DNA of 45,388 nucleotides. Source: Crocinitomicaceae bacterium (lineage in GTDB: Bacteria; Bacteroidota; Bacteroidia; Flavobacteriales_D; Sanyastnellaceae). This document shows, in pieces, positions 16,650 to 24,807 of the stretch; position 1 is the stretch's first letter; each line of letters starts with the position of its first letter. The translations under genes were made by a program, and so were the position numbers. The DNA lies in NCBI GenBank assembly GCA_002722795.1, contig PBMY01000007.1, positions 1 to 45,388 on the forward strand, in the 5' to 3' direction. The notes under the pieces are model-generated. The model was not told where the DNA came from, did not search any database, and was given only the letters and a program-made list of their open reading frames with translations.

Positions 16650-17063
16650 TTACTTTTTTAGATCAAACTTTTTGTTTATTAGTTTTCTGCTAGAAGACTT
16701 ACCAGATTTTGTGTAGAAATTAGAAAGATTTCCATTATTTATGTGCACATGAAGAATTTCTTCATCTTGCCATTTTTCATTCTGAACATTTAGAACAGTT
16801 TCGGTATTTTTCATTGCTCTATTTACTTCATGATGTGGTCTTCTATAGTTCCACATTAGAATTTTTGTTTGGTCCTCAAAATTATATTGAATTTCATATG
16901 GTTGAAGCCCCAATGTAGAGATTACTTCCGCTTCACTCATCCCTATCTTGAGCTTATATATATCACTAGTTGTAGTGAATTCATTAATAATTATATTATT
17001 ACTAGTGCAACTGTATAAGCTCACAAATAATAATGCTGAAATGATATATGATATTTTTTTCAT
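16650..17063 (-). CDS. BamE/SmpA-like small lipoprotein
   Basis: A 137-residue lipoprotein: signal peptide with lipobox VSLYSC (Cys19), then a domain whose block IYKLKIGMSEAEVISTLGLQ is typical of the SmpA/OmlA (BamE-like) fold, where a GM(s/t).(e/d)V...LG motif opens the domain. The C-terminal 25 residues are basic. BamE-like domains commonly act in outer-membrane protein assembly or as generic binding modules, so function is not fixed. It is the last gene of a minus-strand run and shares its BamE-like start with the preceding gene (SLTSGMSKEEVSQNL). The intergenic gap is 21 bp. Confidence 0.78.
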   Translation of the reverse strand: MKKISYIISALLFVSLYSCTSNNIIINEFTTTSDIYKLKIGMSEAEVISTLGLQPYEIQYNFEDQTKILMWNYRRPHHEVNRAMKNTETVLNVQNEKWQDEEILHVHINNGNLSNFYTKSGKSSSRKLINKKFDLKK

Positions 17064-17084
17064 TTTAGTTGTTTTTATGATTGT

Positions 17085-18020
17085 TTACAGTTGATTTTGT
17101 AGCTTTTCAATTGCAGCTTCAAGTAGTTGTGTTTTCTTAGATGTCACACCCTTCTTAGAGTCGCTTTCTTTTGATTTCTCTAATTTTTCTTCTAGTTTTT
17201 TGATTTGCTTTTCAACTTTTGATTTTTTAGAGGACTCCTTAGAGTTTTTTCCGCTATTGTTTTTGTTCGAATCAAGATCAACATCGATGTTTTTCTTATT
17301 GTTCCTTTTACTATTGTTAGTGTTAGATGATGAATCTAATGATGATTTTATGTTAATATTCACGTTTCCATTTGCAGCACTGACAATATCACATAAGCTA
17401 CAGTCTTCGGCTTCATCTCCATTTCCATTTCCATCTCCATCATTATCAGCGTCACCATTATCTACAGGGATACACTGTTCTTCACACTCTTTATTTGAAT
17501 CGTAGTTAGGGTTTTTATAATAGTCACATGGGCAGAATTCACATGATCCATTATTAATAATTGCATCAGGATTATAATTAAGTGCACGTGAGTCAGTACA
17601 TCCACTTACAGGTCCGTTACAAGATGCAATCATTTCATCAACAAACTCATGATCCACTTTTGCGTTAGCAACAATTAAATCTTTTAGCTTTCCATTTTCA
17701 AAATAAAGAAATGCATCGCTTTCATCATCATAGCGAGGAGGGTTACCCTTTAAAGCCCCACTATTGTGTTTGTTTTTAGGGTTTATTTCTTGAAATTTAT
17801 GCAGATACTTATATCCATATAATTCACATCCATTTTCTGTTGAATGATATGCTTCGTATGGTGCTACAGAAAGATTTTGGCTTACCTCTTCTTTTGACAT
17901 TCCAGAAGTTAAACTATTGAGTTTTTCTACTGAAGCGTATTGAGGCACTATAACATATTCGGAACACGAACACATTACCAATAGTGTAGCTATAAATAAT
18001 AGCTGGTTAAGGTTTTTCAT
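17085..18020 (-). CDS. Lipoprotein with BamE-like domain, GCTD...GSC module and coiled-coil tail
   Basis: A 311-residue lipoprotein (lipobox LLVMCSC). Domains in order: a BamE-like domain (about 35-125, KLNSLTSGMSKEEVSQNLSV), then a cysteine module GCTDSRALNYNPDAIINNGS ending in Cys (about 140-160) of a kind frequent in marine Bacteroidota secreted proteins. Next is a CPCDYY..C..C region, an Asp/Gly/Asn-rich linker (DNGDADNDGDGNGNGD, possible calcium binding), an Asn/Ser-rich stretch, and a Lys/Glu coiled coil (VEKQIKKLEEKLEKSKES) at the end. It is probably anchored in the outer membrane. The cysteine module is shared with the 18854-19945 product two genes upstream, linking the products. Confidence 0.78.
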   Translation of the reverse strand: MKNLNQLLFIATLLVMCSCSEYVIVPQYASVEKLNSLTSGMSKEEVSQNLSVAPYEAYHSTENGCELYGYKYLHKFQEINPKNKHNSGALKGNPPRYDDESDAFLYFENGKLKDLIVANAKVDHEFVDEMIASCNGPVSGCTDSRALNYNPDAIINNGSCEFCPCDYYKNPNYDSNKECEEQCIPVDNGDADNDGDGNGNGDEAEDCSLCDIVSAANGNVNINIKSSLDSSSNTNNSKRNNKKNIDVDLDSNKNNSGKNSKESSKKSKVEKQIKKLEEKLEKSKESDSKKGVTSKKTQLLEAAIEKLQNQL

Positions 18021-18025
18021 GTTTT

Positions 18026-18841
18026 TTATTTATTTGAATTAATTAGTTTACTATATCCTAGGCTAATGCTTGAACCTGATAAATCTCTAAAATCTGAATT
18101 ATAATTTTCTAAAATCGAGTAAGTATAATCAATTGAGAAGTCACCCCAATCATATCCAAACCCCCAAAAAATTCCAGCAGTACTATTAGAATAATCTTCT
18201 ACATTTGTGCCAAGAGCTTGTCTTTGGTACCAACTTGCATTTGAATCTATAGTAGTTTCTCCATTCCAGCTAAAATTCTGATCAGAATAATATGCGATTA
18301 AGTCTAAATCATCATCAATTAATTGATTGTCAGAGGGATTATCAGGGTAAACTATGGAGCCTTCTTGTTTTAGAGTCCCACTGCCTAAAGTATAAAATGA
18401 ATACCCACCTGTAATAGTAAATCCGCTATTAGTAATATAGGTTATTCCAATAGATGCTCCAATGTAATTTAGGTTGATTTTGTTGTCTAAAGTTACTTGC
18501 CGCTCTGGACCAAAAACAACACCACCAGTGTCATTATATTGTAAACCTTGTTGATTATACATTTCCTGGTTTGATCTAAAACCTGCTTGTTTGAATGAAA
18601 CATTAGATGTAATTTTTAAACTCGGGTTTATATAGTAACCATATCCTAAATTCAAGTCTAATCCAACTCTAGAAGAATATTCGCCAGAATAATTATCATA
18701 ATTAGGGTTATTTCCTTGTATATAGCCAGAGGCCACACCGTCACCAGAAATAAATGTTCCCAATGACATTTTGTACTCATGTTGAGCATAGTAGTTACAA
18801 TAAAATATTGTACAAAGAATGAGTGATAAATATTTTTTCAT
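18026..18841 (-). CDS. Exported outer-membrane beta-barrel-like protein
   Basis: A 271-residue protein with a signal peptide (residues 1-19, KKYLSLILCTIFYCNYYAQ). Alternating aromatic/hydrophobic strands include RVGLDLNLGYGYYINPSLKI, INLNYIGASIGITYI, FTITGGYSFYTLG and a final strand pair FSIDYTYSIL...GSSISLGYSKLI. This resembles an 8-10 strand porin-like barrel of the outer-membrane beta-barrel type. No catalytic motif is seen. It lies 12 bp from the Cys-repeat lipoprotein gene and 5 bp from the BamE-like lipoprotein gene, so it sits in the middle of one operon. The partner of the barrel is unknown. Confidence 0.75.
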   Translation of the reverse strand: MKKYLSLILCTIFYCNYYAQHEYKMSLGTFISGDGVASGYIQGNNPNYDNYSGEYSSRVGLDLNLGYGYYINPSLKITSNVSFKQAGFRSNQEMYNQQGLQYNDTGGVVFGPERQVTLDNKINLNYIGASIGITYITNSGFTITGGYSFYTLGSGTLKQEGSIVYPDNPSDNQLIDDDLDLIAYYSDQNFSWNGETTIDSNASWYQRQALGTNVEDYSNSTAGIFWGFGYDWGDFSIDYTYSILENYNSDFRDLSGSSISLGYSKLINSNK

Positions 18842-18853
18842 TTGTATAAATAA

Positions 18854-19945
18854 TTATGGTATCGTAAAATCAACACTAGTTGAAATAGGTGTGCCAGGGG
18901 TTTTCGGATTTCCAGTAGCCCAAGTTGTTTGTGGAATGAGTGTCACTTCTTGTCCATTTTCTGCATAACATCTAGCTAAAAAGTAGGCTCCATTGACTAT
19001 ACCATCACCGTAACTATCCGTTACCATTAATGTTAATTGATCTCCATTTGTACCACAAAAACCACAATTCCAACTATTGTAAGCATTTTGTGTTGCTGGA
19101 GTAACCGCATTCGTCAATTGATTTCCTCCACTGTCATATATGATTAATGTATTTTCTTGGGGCCAATTATCAGTAAAAATACCGAATTCAACATCAACCA
19201 TTCCATCAGCATTTGTTGCACACCCATTGCTATTTGATATCTCACCAACACATTCGCAATTAGAATTATATGTATCGTTTATTGTGTTAGAGTTGCCATC
19301 ATCACATGAATCTCCGGGGTATATGCAACTTCCGTCATTGGTTGTGGCATTTGAATTATAATTACACGCTGATGAATCCGTACACCCACTTACAGATGTT
19401 GTTCCAACACAGTCACAATTAGAATTATATGTATCGTTTATTGTATTTGAGTTAAAATCATTGCATGGATCTCCTGGGTATACACAACTTCCATCATTGG
19501 TTGTGGCATTTGCGTTATAATTACACGCTGAATTTTCCGTACATCCACTAATGGATACTGTTCCAACGCATTCACAATTAGAATTATACGTATCGTTTAT
19601 TGTACTTGAGTTAAAATCATCACAAGCGTCACCGACGAATGAGCAGCTATTGTCATTTGTATCTGCTTCTGGGTTGTAATTACATGCAGCTTCATCAGTG
19701 CATCCATAATTTGGAGGTGGAGGATCTTCTCCCAAACAATCACAAGAATTATTGTATGTGTCGTTTATTGTGTTTGGATTATTATCATCACATTCATCCC
19801 CGGAGCTATAGCATGTTCCATCATCTTCTTCTGCTGTAGCGGAAAAATTACAAGCCGTGATATCGGTACATCCCTGTTCTTTTTCACAAGAAAAAAGTAA
19901 AAGTGAAAGTGATGTAGAAAAAATCAGTAGTCGTGATAAATTCAT
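18854..19945 (-). CDS. Lipoprotein with four Cys-rich GCTD...CVG repeats and a C-terminal binding-type domain
   Basis: A 363-residue lipoprotein (lipobox LLLFSC, Cys20). Four tandem repeats start at residues 25, 81, 134 and 187, each with a GCTDxxACNYN start, a DGSC block, DxCDDxN and a TINDTYNSNCxCVG end; spacing is 56, 53 and 53. Conserved Cys, Asp and Asn suggest disulfides and calcium sites. A C-terminal domain (about 240-363) has VTDSYGDGIVNG, typical of secreted Bacteroidota proteins whose role is unclear. The repeats have near-identical DNA, consistent with recent expansion. First gene of a four-gene run; the upstream MORN/CsgG-like gene is separated by a stem-loop. Confidence 0.82.
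   Translation of the reverse strand: MNLSRLLIFSTSLSLLLFSCEKEQGCTDITACNFSATAEEDDGTCYSSGDECDDNNPNTINDTYNNSCDCLGEDPPPPNYGCTDEAACNYNPEADTNDNSCSFVGDACDDFNSSTINDTYNSNCECVGTVSISGCTENSACNYNANATTNDGSCVYPGDPCNDFNSNTINDTYNSNCDCVGTTSVSGCTDSSACNYNSNATTNDGSCIYPGDSCDDGNSNTINDTYNSNCECVGEISNSNGCATNADGMVDVEFGIFTDNWPQENTLIIYDSGGNQLTNAVTPATQNAYNSWNCGFCGTNGDQLTLMVTDSYGDGIVNGAYFLARCYAENGQEVTLIPQTTWATGNPKTPGTPISTSVDFTIP
19237..19873 (-). repeat. In-frame tandem repeat, unit about 159 bp
   Basis: Four copies encode the Cys-rich repeats of the lipoprotein. Units share stretches such as AATTATATGTATCGTTTATT on the plus strand at about 159-bp intervals, for example near 19265 and 19424. The copy nearest the N-terminus is the most divergent. 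Confidence 0.85.
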
Positions 19946-20010
19946 TATTTAACCTGTTTTTTTTGAGTTTAGGCGAGTAAAATTATAATATTTTCTTTTG
20001 AAAAAGAGCT

Positions 20011-20041
20011 AAATCACAAATTATATTATGATTTGTGATTT
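20011..20041. terminator. Stem-loop, possible terminator after the MORN/CsgG-like gene
   Basis: AAATCACAAAT (20011-20021) and ATTTGTGATTT (20031-20041) form an 11-bp perfect stem with a 9-base loop. It lies just after the minus-strand gene ending at 20054. U-rich stretches occur on both sides, so either strand could be served. Stem is A/T-rich and therefore weak. Confidence 0.5.
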
Positions 20042-20053
20042 TTAAGTCTATTT

Positions 20054-20785
20054 TTAATTTAATCTTTCCCTAAGAGCGTCTAAAAGTTCAAATTCTGAAA
20101 CGTTAAATCCAGTAACACTCCAATACAAGTCAGAAGTAGAACAATCGACTAATTTCACTTGTAATTTAGTTTTATCTTGAAGGCATCCATATGATGCTAT
20201 CACGGTTCCTTGGGCACCCGCTAAACATCCTGCATTAGCAAAATCATTATCATCTAAAACTAAACCACTCATAGCAAGTATCTGTTCCTCTAGTATTGAG
20301 TTTAAATATTTTCTTTCTACTACTCCGTAAATTCCTAATAATTCACCTTCAACTAATTCTGCTAATTCTTGCCCATCATCAATTTCGCCATTACAAAGTG
20401 AAGCTTCTTTTCCTATAACTGCAACCTTATAAATTTCAGATGGAATTTTTGAAATCCTTACCCTAATATTATTTGACTGATTTTTGTTTGAAGTATTGGA
20501 TGTTTCTTGTGTATTTGAATTGTATCCAGACTCTCGTGCACAACTTCTACAACTGCCTCTTAACCAATACCCACTCATAATATCTCCATTATCAAATATA
20601 TATTCTCCTTCACCATGCCTTAATCCACTTTGCCAATTACCATCATATATATCACCATTCACATACATCATTATTCCATAACCATTAATACAATTACCTA
20701 CACAATTACTATTTTGTGCATATATGATGTGACAAGCTAGGTAAAATAAAAAAAAGCTCACTAATCTAGCATATTGAATTTTCAT
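20054..20785 (-). CDS. Exported MORN-repeat plus CsgG-like protein
   Basis: A 243-residue exported protein. From ATG 20785 it has a signal peptide (residues 1-24, ending HIIYAQ). A longer start at 20836 is rejected because it buries that signal. MORN-type repeats follow: IYDGNWQSGLRHGEGEYIF and NGDIMSGYW, after a first degenerate one (GYGIMMYVNGD). A CxxC pair lies in SCRSCA, then an Asn-rich linker. The second half resembles the CsgG-type curli-secretion fold, with YKVAVIGKEASLC as first strand, VVERKYLNSILEEQ as helix and a GAQGTVIASYG strand; this part could bind in an outer-membrane assembly. The N-terminus carries tandem 11-bp direct repeats in DNA around its start. Confidence 0.72.
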   Translation of the reverse strand: MKIQYARLVSFFLFYLACHIIYAQNSNCVGNCINGYGIMMYVNGDIYDGNWQSGLRHGEGEYIFDNGDIMSGYWLRGSCRSCARESGYNSNTQETSNTSNKNQSNNIRVRISKIPSEIYKVAVIGKEASLCNGEIDDGQELAELVEGELLGIYGVVERKYLNSILEEQILAMSGLVLDDNDFANAGCLAGAQGTVIASYGCLQDKTKLQVKLVDCSTSDLYWSVTGFNVSEFELLDALRERLN

Positions 20786-20836
20786 TGAATTTTCATTGAA
20801 TTTAGATAGACACAATATACAATCCTCGTTCTCCAT

Positions 20837-21213
20837 TATTTAATTTCAAATTGCACCTGTAAAATTTAATCACTATTTGCGGCAGTAGATGGTGCTCAAA
20901 ATCCAAAATCATTTGAAATCTTTCAAATGATGTGCCAATATTATTTACCCAATAAATAAGATATTAAAGTAGTAGATGAATAGGTTGATTTTGCTGCATG
21001 ATTCTGCTAAAGGAATATGAAATATCTATAAGTCAAAATCTAGGTGTATCTAACCCAAGTAAATCACCTATCGAAGCAACAAGGGTAGAATGTAAAATAG
21101 CTTGATGAAGAAAAATCACTGTTTATACTTGTATAAATATGAAGACTCATTACATTTGCTGTCCGCTTAGCGTTGGAGGTTATGCCCAACATGAAGCAAA
21201 GTGGAACCTAAAT
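20837..21213. other. Gene-less interval before the initiator tRNA
   Basis: No supported gene in 377 bp. It contains a perfect inverted repeat TCATTTGAAA TC TTTCAAATGA at 20909-20930 and, near its right end, a plausible tRNA promoter. I found no recognisable relic when reading short stretches in other frames, but did not test every frame exhaustively. Confidence 0.4.
21129..21158 (+). promoter_or_regulatory. Bacteroidota promoter for the initiator tRNA gene
   Basis: A TTG (21129-21131), a 19-bp spacer and TACATTTG (21151-21158) match the Bacteroidota -33/-7 pattern in both elements and spacing. The tRNA begins 55 bp further on. Confidence 0.55.
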
Positions 21214-21286
<73 letters not shown>

Positions 21287-21297
21287 CTAAGTCGTAA

Positions 21298-21330
21298 AGA
21301 GAGCTAGCTTAGCTAGCTCTCTTGTTTTTT
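21298..21330 (+). terminator. Intrinsic terminator of the tRNA gene
   Basis: An 11-bp perfect stem AGAGAGCTAGC / GCTAGCTCTCT (21298-21308, 21312-21322) with a TTA loop is followed by a T-rich tract. Confidence 0.9.
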
Positions 21331-21430
21331 CAGTCCTTTTTGGTTCCACCAAGCGTCCGTAAAATTAATTTGGATCACTTGTGCCACATAATTTTATAAT
21401 TTAGAGTTAATGGAGATTGGGTTACAACAA

Positions 21431-22186
21431 TTACTCAGAAATAACAGCTTGAATAAATTTGAGTCCAATTTGTTCATCGAACTTATTGCCGATGTTACAT
21501 AACTCAGGATGCCATTGTACTCCAACGTAAAATGGATAATTAGTAGTATCTGAGTGTCTTATACCTTCAGAAAGTCCGTCAGGAGCCACAGCCCATACCT
21601 CTAATTCATCACCTAGTTGTGAAATTCCCTGATGGTGATTGCTTACAATTTTGTTGAAACTACCTAAAGGATGATCAACACTTGCAATGTGTTTAGTGAC
21701 TTGAATTGGGTGAGCATTTTGGCCTTTAAAACCTCTATGAATAGAGCTTAATGTATCTGGAAGATGAAGGTGCAATGTACCCCCATTGTAGACATTCATG
21801 ATTTGCAACCCCCTGCAAAAACCAATACAAGGAGTTTTATTTTCTTTGATAAAGTCAAGTAAAATATATTCGATACTATCTCTAAAATAGTCAATAGAAC
21901 CACACTTTACTGTATCTGATTCTGAGCCATAACGACCTGGATTTATGTCAGCTCCACCAGTTAGAATTATTCCATCTGCTCTGTTAAGTTCCTCGTCTAG
22001 AAAAGAGGGGTCAATTGAGTAAGCGTCGATAAATCTCCAATTTATTGTTGAGTCAAGACGGCTAATGAATTGAGAGCAAGTTTTCTTTGAATTTTCTTTA
22101 GAAAGAATGATTGTTTTTGGTGGTGTAGAGGTTGTACATCCAGATAAAACCCCAAGGAAAAGAAAAGGAATAGTGTATCTAATCAT
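21431..22186 (-). CDS. Exported class-I amidotransferase-like lipoprotein (C26, PuuD-like)
   Basis: A 251-residue protein of the gamma-glutamyl-GABA hydrolase / peptidase C26 type. The Cys-His-Glu triad is intact: Cys124 in GFCRGLQ, His226 and Glu228 in VQWHPE. ILTGGADINPGRYG is a conserved substrate-site block. What is unusual is the N-terminus, a lipoprotein signal with lipobox VLSGC (Cys17), which places an enzyme that is normally cytoplasmic in the envelope. It probably hydrolyses a gamma-glutamyl amide or peptide. The short 22183-22488 frame overlaps its start by 4 bp (ATGA). No amine-catabolism genes adjoin it. Confidence 0.88.
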   Translation of the reverse strand: MIRYTIPFLFLGVLSGCTTSTPPKTIILSKENSKKTCSQFISRLDSTINWRFIDAYSIDPSFLDEELNRADGIILTGGADINPGRYGSESDTVKCGSIDYFRDSIEYILLDFIKENKTPCIGFCRGLQIMNVYNGGTLHLHLPDTLSSIHRGFKGQNAHPIQVTKHIASVDHPLGSFNKIVSNHHQGISQLGDELEVWAVAPDGLSEGIRHSDTTNYPFYVGVQWHPELCNIGNKFDEQIGLKFIQAVISE

Positions 22187-22488
22187 AAAGCTAATCTACA
22201 ATTATACTTTATGTAGTCCGTACTCTTGTGACGAGTTTTACCACCACGAGCTACCTGCTCTTGGTTGCTCATCAGGTTGAATAGCCATTTGTATAGTTCG
22301 CAACAAATAGAAAGATAGTCCTTTCTATAAAGTTTGTTAGTTAATAAACTGTATGAATTTATGTAGGAATGAATTTGGGGATCACTACAATGAAGAAGGA
22401 TATTGAATTTTATCAAACCTGTCATAGAATCTTTTTCTACTATAATAGTCAGACACCTAAATGCATATTTAGCTTTTTGAGAAAGCAT
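22183..22488 (-). CDS. Short ORF with Rrf2-like N-terminus, possible relic
   Basis: A 101-codon frame. Its first 15-20 residues, MLSQKAKYAFRCLTIIVEKD, match the start of Rrf2-family regulators (MLS.K.KYA...L). The rest, with blocks such as KLYRKDYLSICCELYKW and NQEQVARGGKTRHKS, shows no Rrf2 wing, no Fe-S cysteine cluster, and nothing else I recognise. It is therefore either an eroded Rrf2 gene whose tail is now random sequence or a chimera. The 4-bp overlap with the lipoprotein gene could suggest coupling but may be chance. Coding status is doubtful. Confidence 0.4.
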   Translation of the reverse strand: MLSQKAKYAFRCLTIIVEKDSMTGLIKFNILLHCSDPQIHSYINSYSLLTNKLYRKDYLSICCELYKWLFNLMSNQEQVARGGKTRHKSTDYIKYNCRLAL

Positions 22489-22620
22489 CGATTTTTAATA
22501 TTTTGGATTGCTAATTAGTCTTTTTTCTGTGACGATTTTATGATTTATAATTTTAAGCTACCTTTTAATAGGTTTCTTTGACTAATATTGCATAGATAAA
22601 AACAAAAAAGATTATACAAA

Positions 22621-24807
22621 ATGAAAAGATTGAAACATATTTTATTGTTTTCAACTTTATCCATAGCGTCTTCTGTTACAGCACAACAAGTAACAGTTGC
22701 CACACATTGGAATGAAGAGATATTGGAAGGGATCAGAAACGATTTTGCTAGACCTACAGTTCACGCAAGAAATCTTCTTCATTCGAGTATTATTATGTAC
22801 GATGCCTGGGCTGCTTATGATACAACTTCTTCTGAAACATACTTTTTAGGTAAATCACTCTACGGATATACATGTGATTTTGACGAAGACAATTTTTCAA
22901 TTCCAGAATCACAAGAGGAAGTGAAAGAAGCGCAAGAAATTGCGATGAGCTATGCAGTTTACAGACTAATGAAGCATAGATATGGAAATTCTCCTCAGGC
23001 TGATGCAACAATGTCGAATATTAATGCAAGAATGATGGAGATGGAGCTAGACACTTTGGTTGAGTCAACGGATTATATAAATGATGGTCCATCAGCTCTT
23101 GGAAATTACCTGGCTGAGCAAATGATTGAATACGGCATGCAAGATGGGTCGAATGAGATTGATGATTATGCGAACATTTGTTACGAATCTGTAAATCCAA
23201 ATATTCTTCCTGAGATTCCTGGCACTAACGGCATTATTGACCCCAACGCTTGGCAGGCTGTAGAGCTTTCTTTTGCGATAGATCAAAGTGGAGAACTGCT
23301 CACTTCCACACCTCCATTCCTAGGACCAGAATGGGGGAATGTTAATGGTTTTGCGCTAAGAGATTCTAATATGACTGCTCTAGAAAAAGATGGATGTATT
23401 TATAATATTTATCATAATCCCGGACCTCCAGTTTATATAGATACAACTAATCCATCTGGTTTTGAAGAGAGCCCTTATAAGTGGGGATTTGGTATGGTTG
23501 TGAATTGGTCGCAACACTTAGATCCTTATGATGGAGTAATGTGGGACATTGGTCCCTCTTCTTTGAGATATGATGGAAATATTCCTGAATTTGAAGATTT
23601 TCCCGAATTCTATGATTGGGAACGAGGTGGTCTTGTCGCATGGTACAATGAAGACGGTTCATTTGGTGGAAATGGTCACGATATTAATCCATTTACAGGT
23701 GTACCATATGAACCTAATATTGTTCCTCGAGGTGATTACGGTAGGGTTATAGCTGAGTTTTGGGCTGACGGCCCTGATTCTGAGACCCCTCCAGGACATT
23801 GGTTTACACTTTTGAATGAATTCATCTTAGTTGGAAATTATGGAAACAATAGATGGCGAGGCCAAGGTCCTATCATAGACGACCTTGAATTTGCAGTTAA
23901 ATCTTATTTAGCTCTTGGTGGTGCTATGCACGATTGTGCAATTTCCGCATGGAGTAGTAAAGGTTATTATGACTATATTAGACCAGTATCAGCAGTTAGA
24001 TTCATGGCTGAAAATGGCCAATCTTCTGACCCTAATTTGCCTAGCTATCATCCAGCGGGTCTTCCATTAAAAGAAGGATTAGTCAAGTTGATTGATGACG
24101 ATAGCCCCTTAGCTTTTTTTGGTGGTGTAGATCAAGTTGGTAAAGTGAGTGTTAAATCTTGGAAGGGACCTGATTATATAGAAGTCCCCATGATTGATGA
24201 AGCTGGAGTTGATTGGATTTTGGCTGATCAATGGTGGCCATACCAGCGACCAAGTTTCGTGACTCCTCCTTTTGCTGCCTATGTTAGTGGTCACTCTACA
24301 TTTTCTCGAGCCGCAGCAGAATTATTTGAACTATTAACAGGTTCACCTTACTGGCCAGGAGGATTAGCTGAATGGCCAGTACCGATGAATGAATTTCTTG
24401 TGTTTGAGGATGGACCTTCGGTAACTTTTAATTTACAGTGGGCGACTTTTATGGATGCTTCAAACGAAAGCGCACTTTCGAGAATTTGGGGGGGTATTCA
24501 TCCTCCAATTGATGACGCTCCAGGAAGAAAAATCGGAAAAAAAGTGGGTAAGTACGCATTTAATTTTGCAGAAACTATTGTCTTCCCAGATTGGGCTATG
24601 GAGTTTGGAGGAGATGGATTTCTTCCAAATGGTGATTGTCCGGGTGACTTCGATGCAGATTCATCTATCGGCATATCAGATTTCCTAATGTTCCTTTCAT
24701 CTTTTGGTTTAGATTGGTCAGGACCATATGATCTTGACAATAACGAAGAAATTGGAGTATCTGACTTACTTCAAATGCTTATGTTGTTCGGGACTGATTG
24801 TAACTAA
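22621..24807 (+). CDS. Secreted vanadium-haloperoxidase-fold protein with dockerin-like tail
   Basis: A 728-residue exported protein (signal peptide 1-21, ending SVTAQ). The vanadium haloperoxidase/PAP2 phosphatase signature is complete: Lys447 and Arg454 in KGYYDYIRP, SGHST (556-560, His558) and Arg621 with His627 in SRIWGGIHPPID. These bind vanadate or phosphate, so it is either a haloperoxidase or an acid phosphatase. The mid-region (200-440) is Gly/Pro/Asp rich. Residues 673-728 form a dockerin-like double EF-hand: PGDFDADSSIGISDFLMFLS and DLDNNEEIGVSDLLQMLMLF, calcium-binding loops ending in aromatic helices. It is not seen in a cluster with cohesins. Monocistronic by context. Confidence 0.87.
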   Translation: MKRLKHILLFSTLSIASSVTAQQVTVATHWNEEILEGIRNDFARPTVHARNLLHSSIIMYDAWAAYDTTSSETYFLGKSLYGYTCDFDEDNFSIPESQEEVKEAQEIAMSYAVYRLMKHRYGNSPQADATMSNINARMMEMELDTLVESTDYINDGPSALGNYLAEQMIEYGMQDGSNEIDDYANICYESVNPNILPEIPGTNGIIDPNAWQAVELSFAIDQSGELLTSTPPFLGPEWGNVNGFALRDSNMTALEKDGCIYNIYHNPGPPVYIDTTNPSGFEESPYKWGFGMVVNWSQHLDPYDGVMWDIGPSSLRYDGNIPEFEDFPEFYDWERGGLVAWYNEDGSFGGNGHDINPFTGVPYEPNIVPRGDYGRVIAEFWADGPDSETPPGHWFTLLNEFILVGNYGNNRWRGQGPIIDDLEFAVKSYLALGGAMHDCAISAWSSKGYYDYIRPVSAVRFMAENGQSSDPNLPSYHPAGLPLKEGLVKLIDDDSPLAFFGGVDQVGKVSVKSWKGPDYIEVPMIDEAGVDWILADQWWPYQRPSFVTPPFAAYVSGHSTFSRAAAELFELLTGSPYWPGGLAEWPVPMNEFLVFEDGPSVTFNLQWATFMDASNESALSRIWGGIHPPIDDAPGRKIGKKVGKYAFNFAETIVFPDWAMEFGGDGFLPNGDCPGDFDADSSIGISDFLMFLSSFGLDWSGPYDLDNNEEIGVSDLLQMLMLFGTDCN

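Noticed and set aside
19237-19873. Possible CRISPR-like array of regular repeats
   Set aside because: The unit is about 159 bp, in frame, and fully coding; there are no short identical repeats with unique spacers.
24498-24740. Minus-strand open frame within the haloperoxidase gene
   Set aside because: It overlaps the conserved active-site and dockerin coding sequence and resembles no protein.
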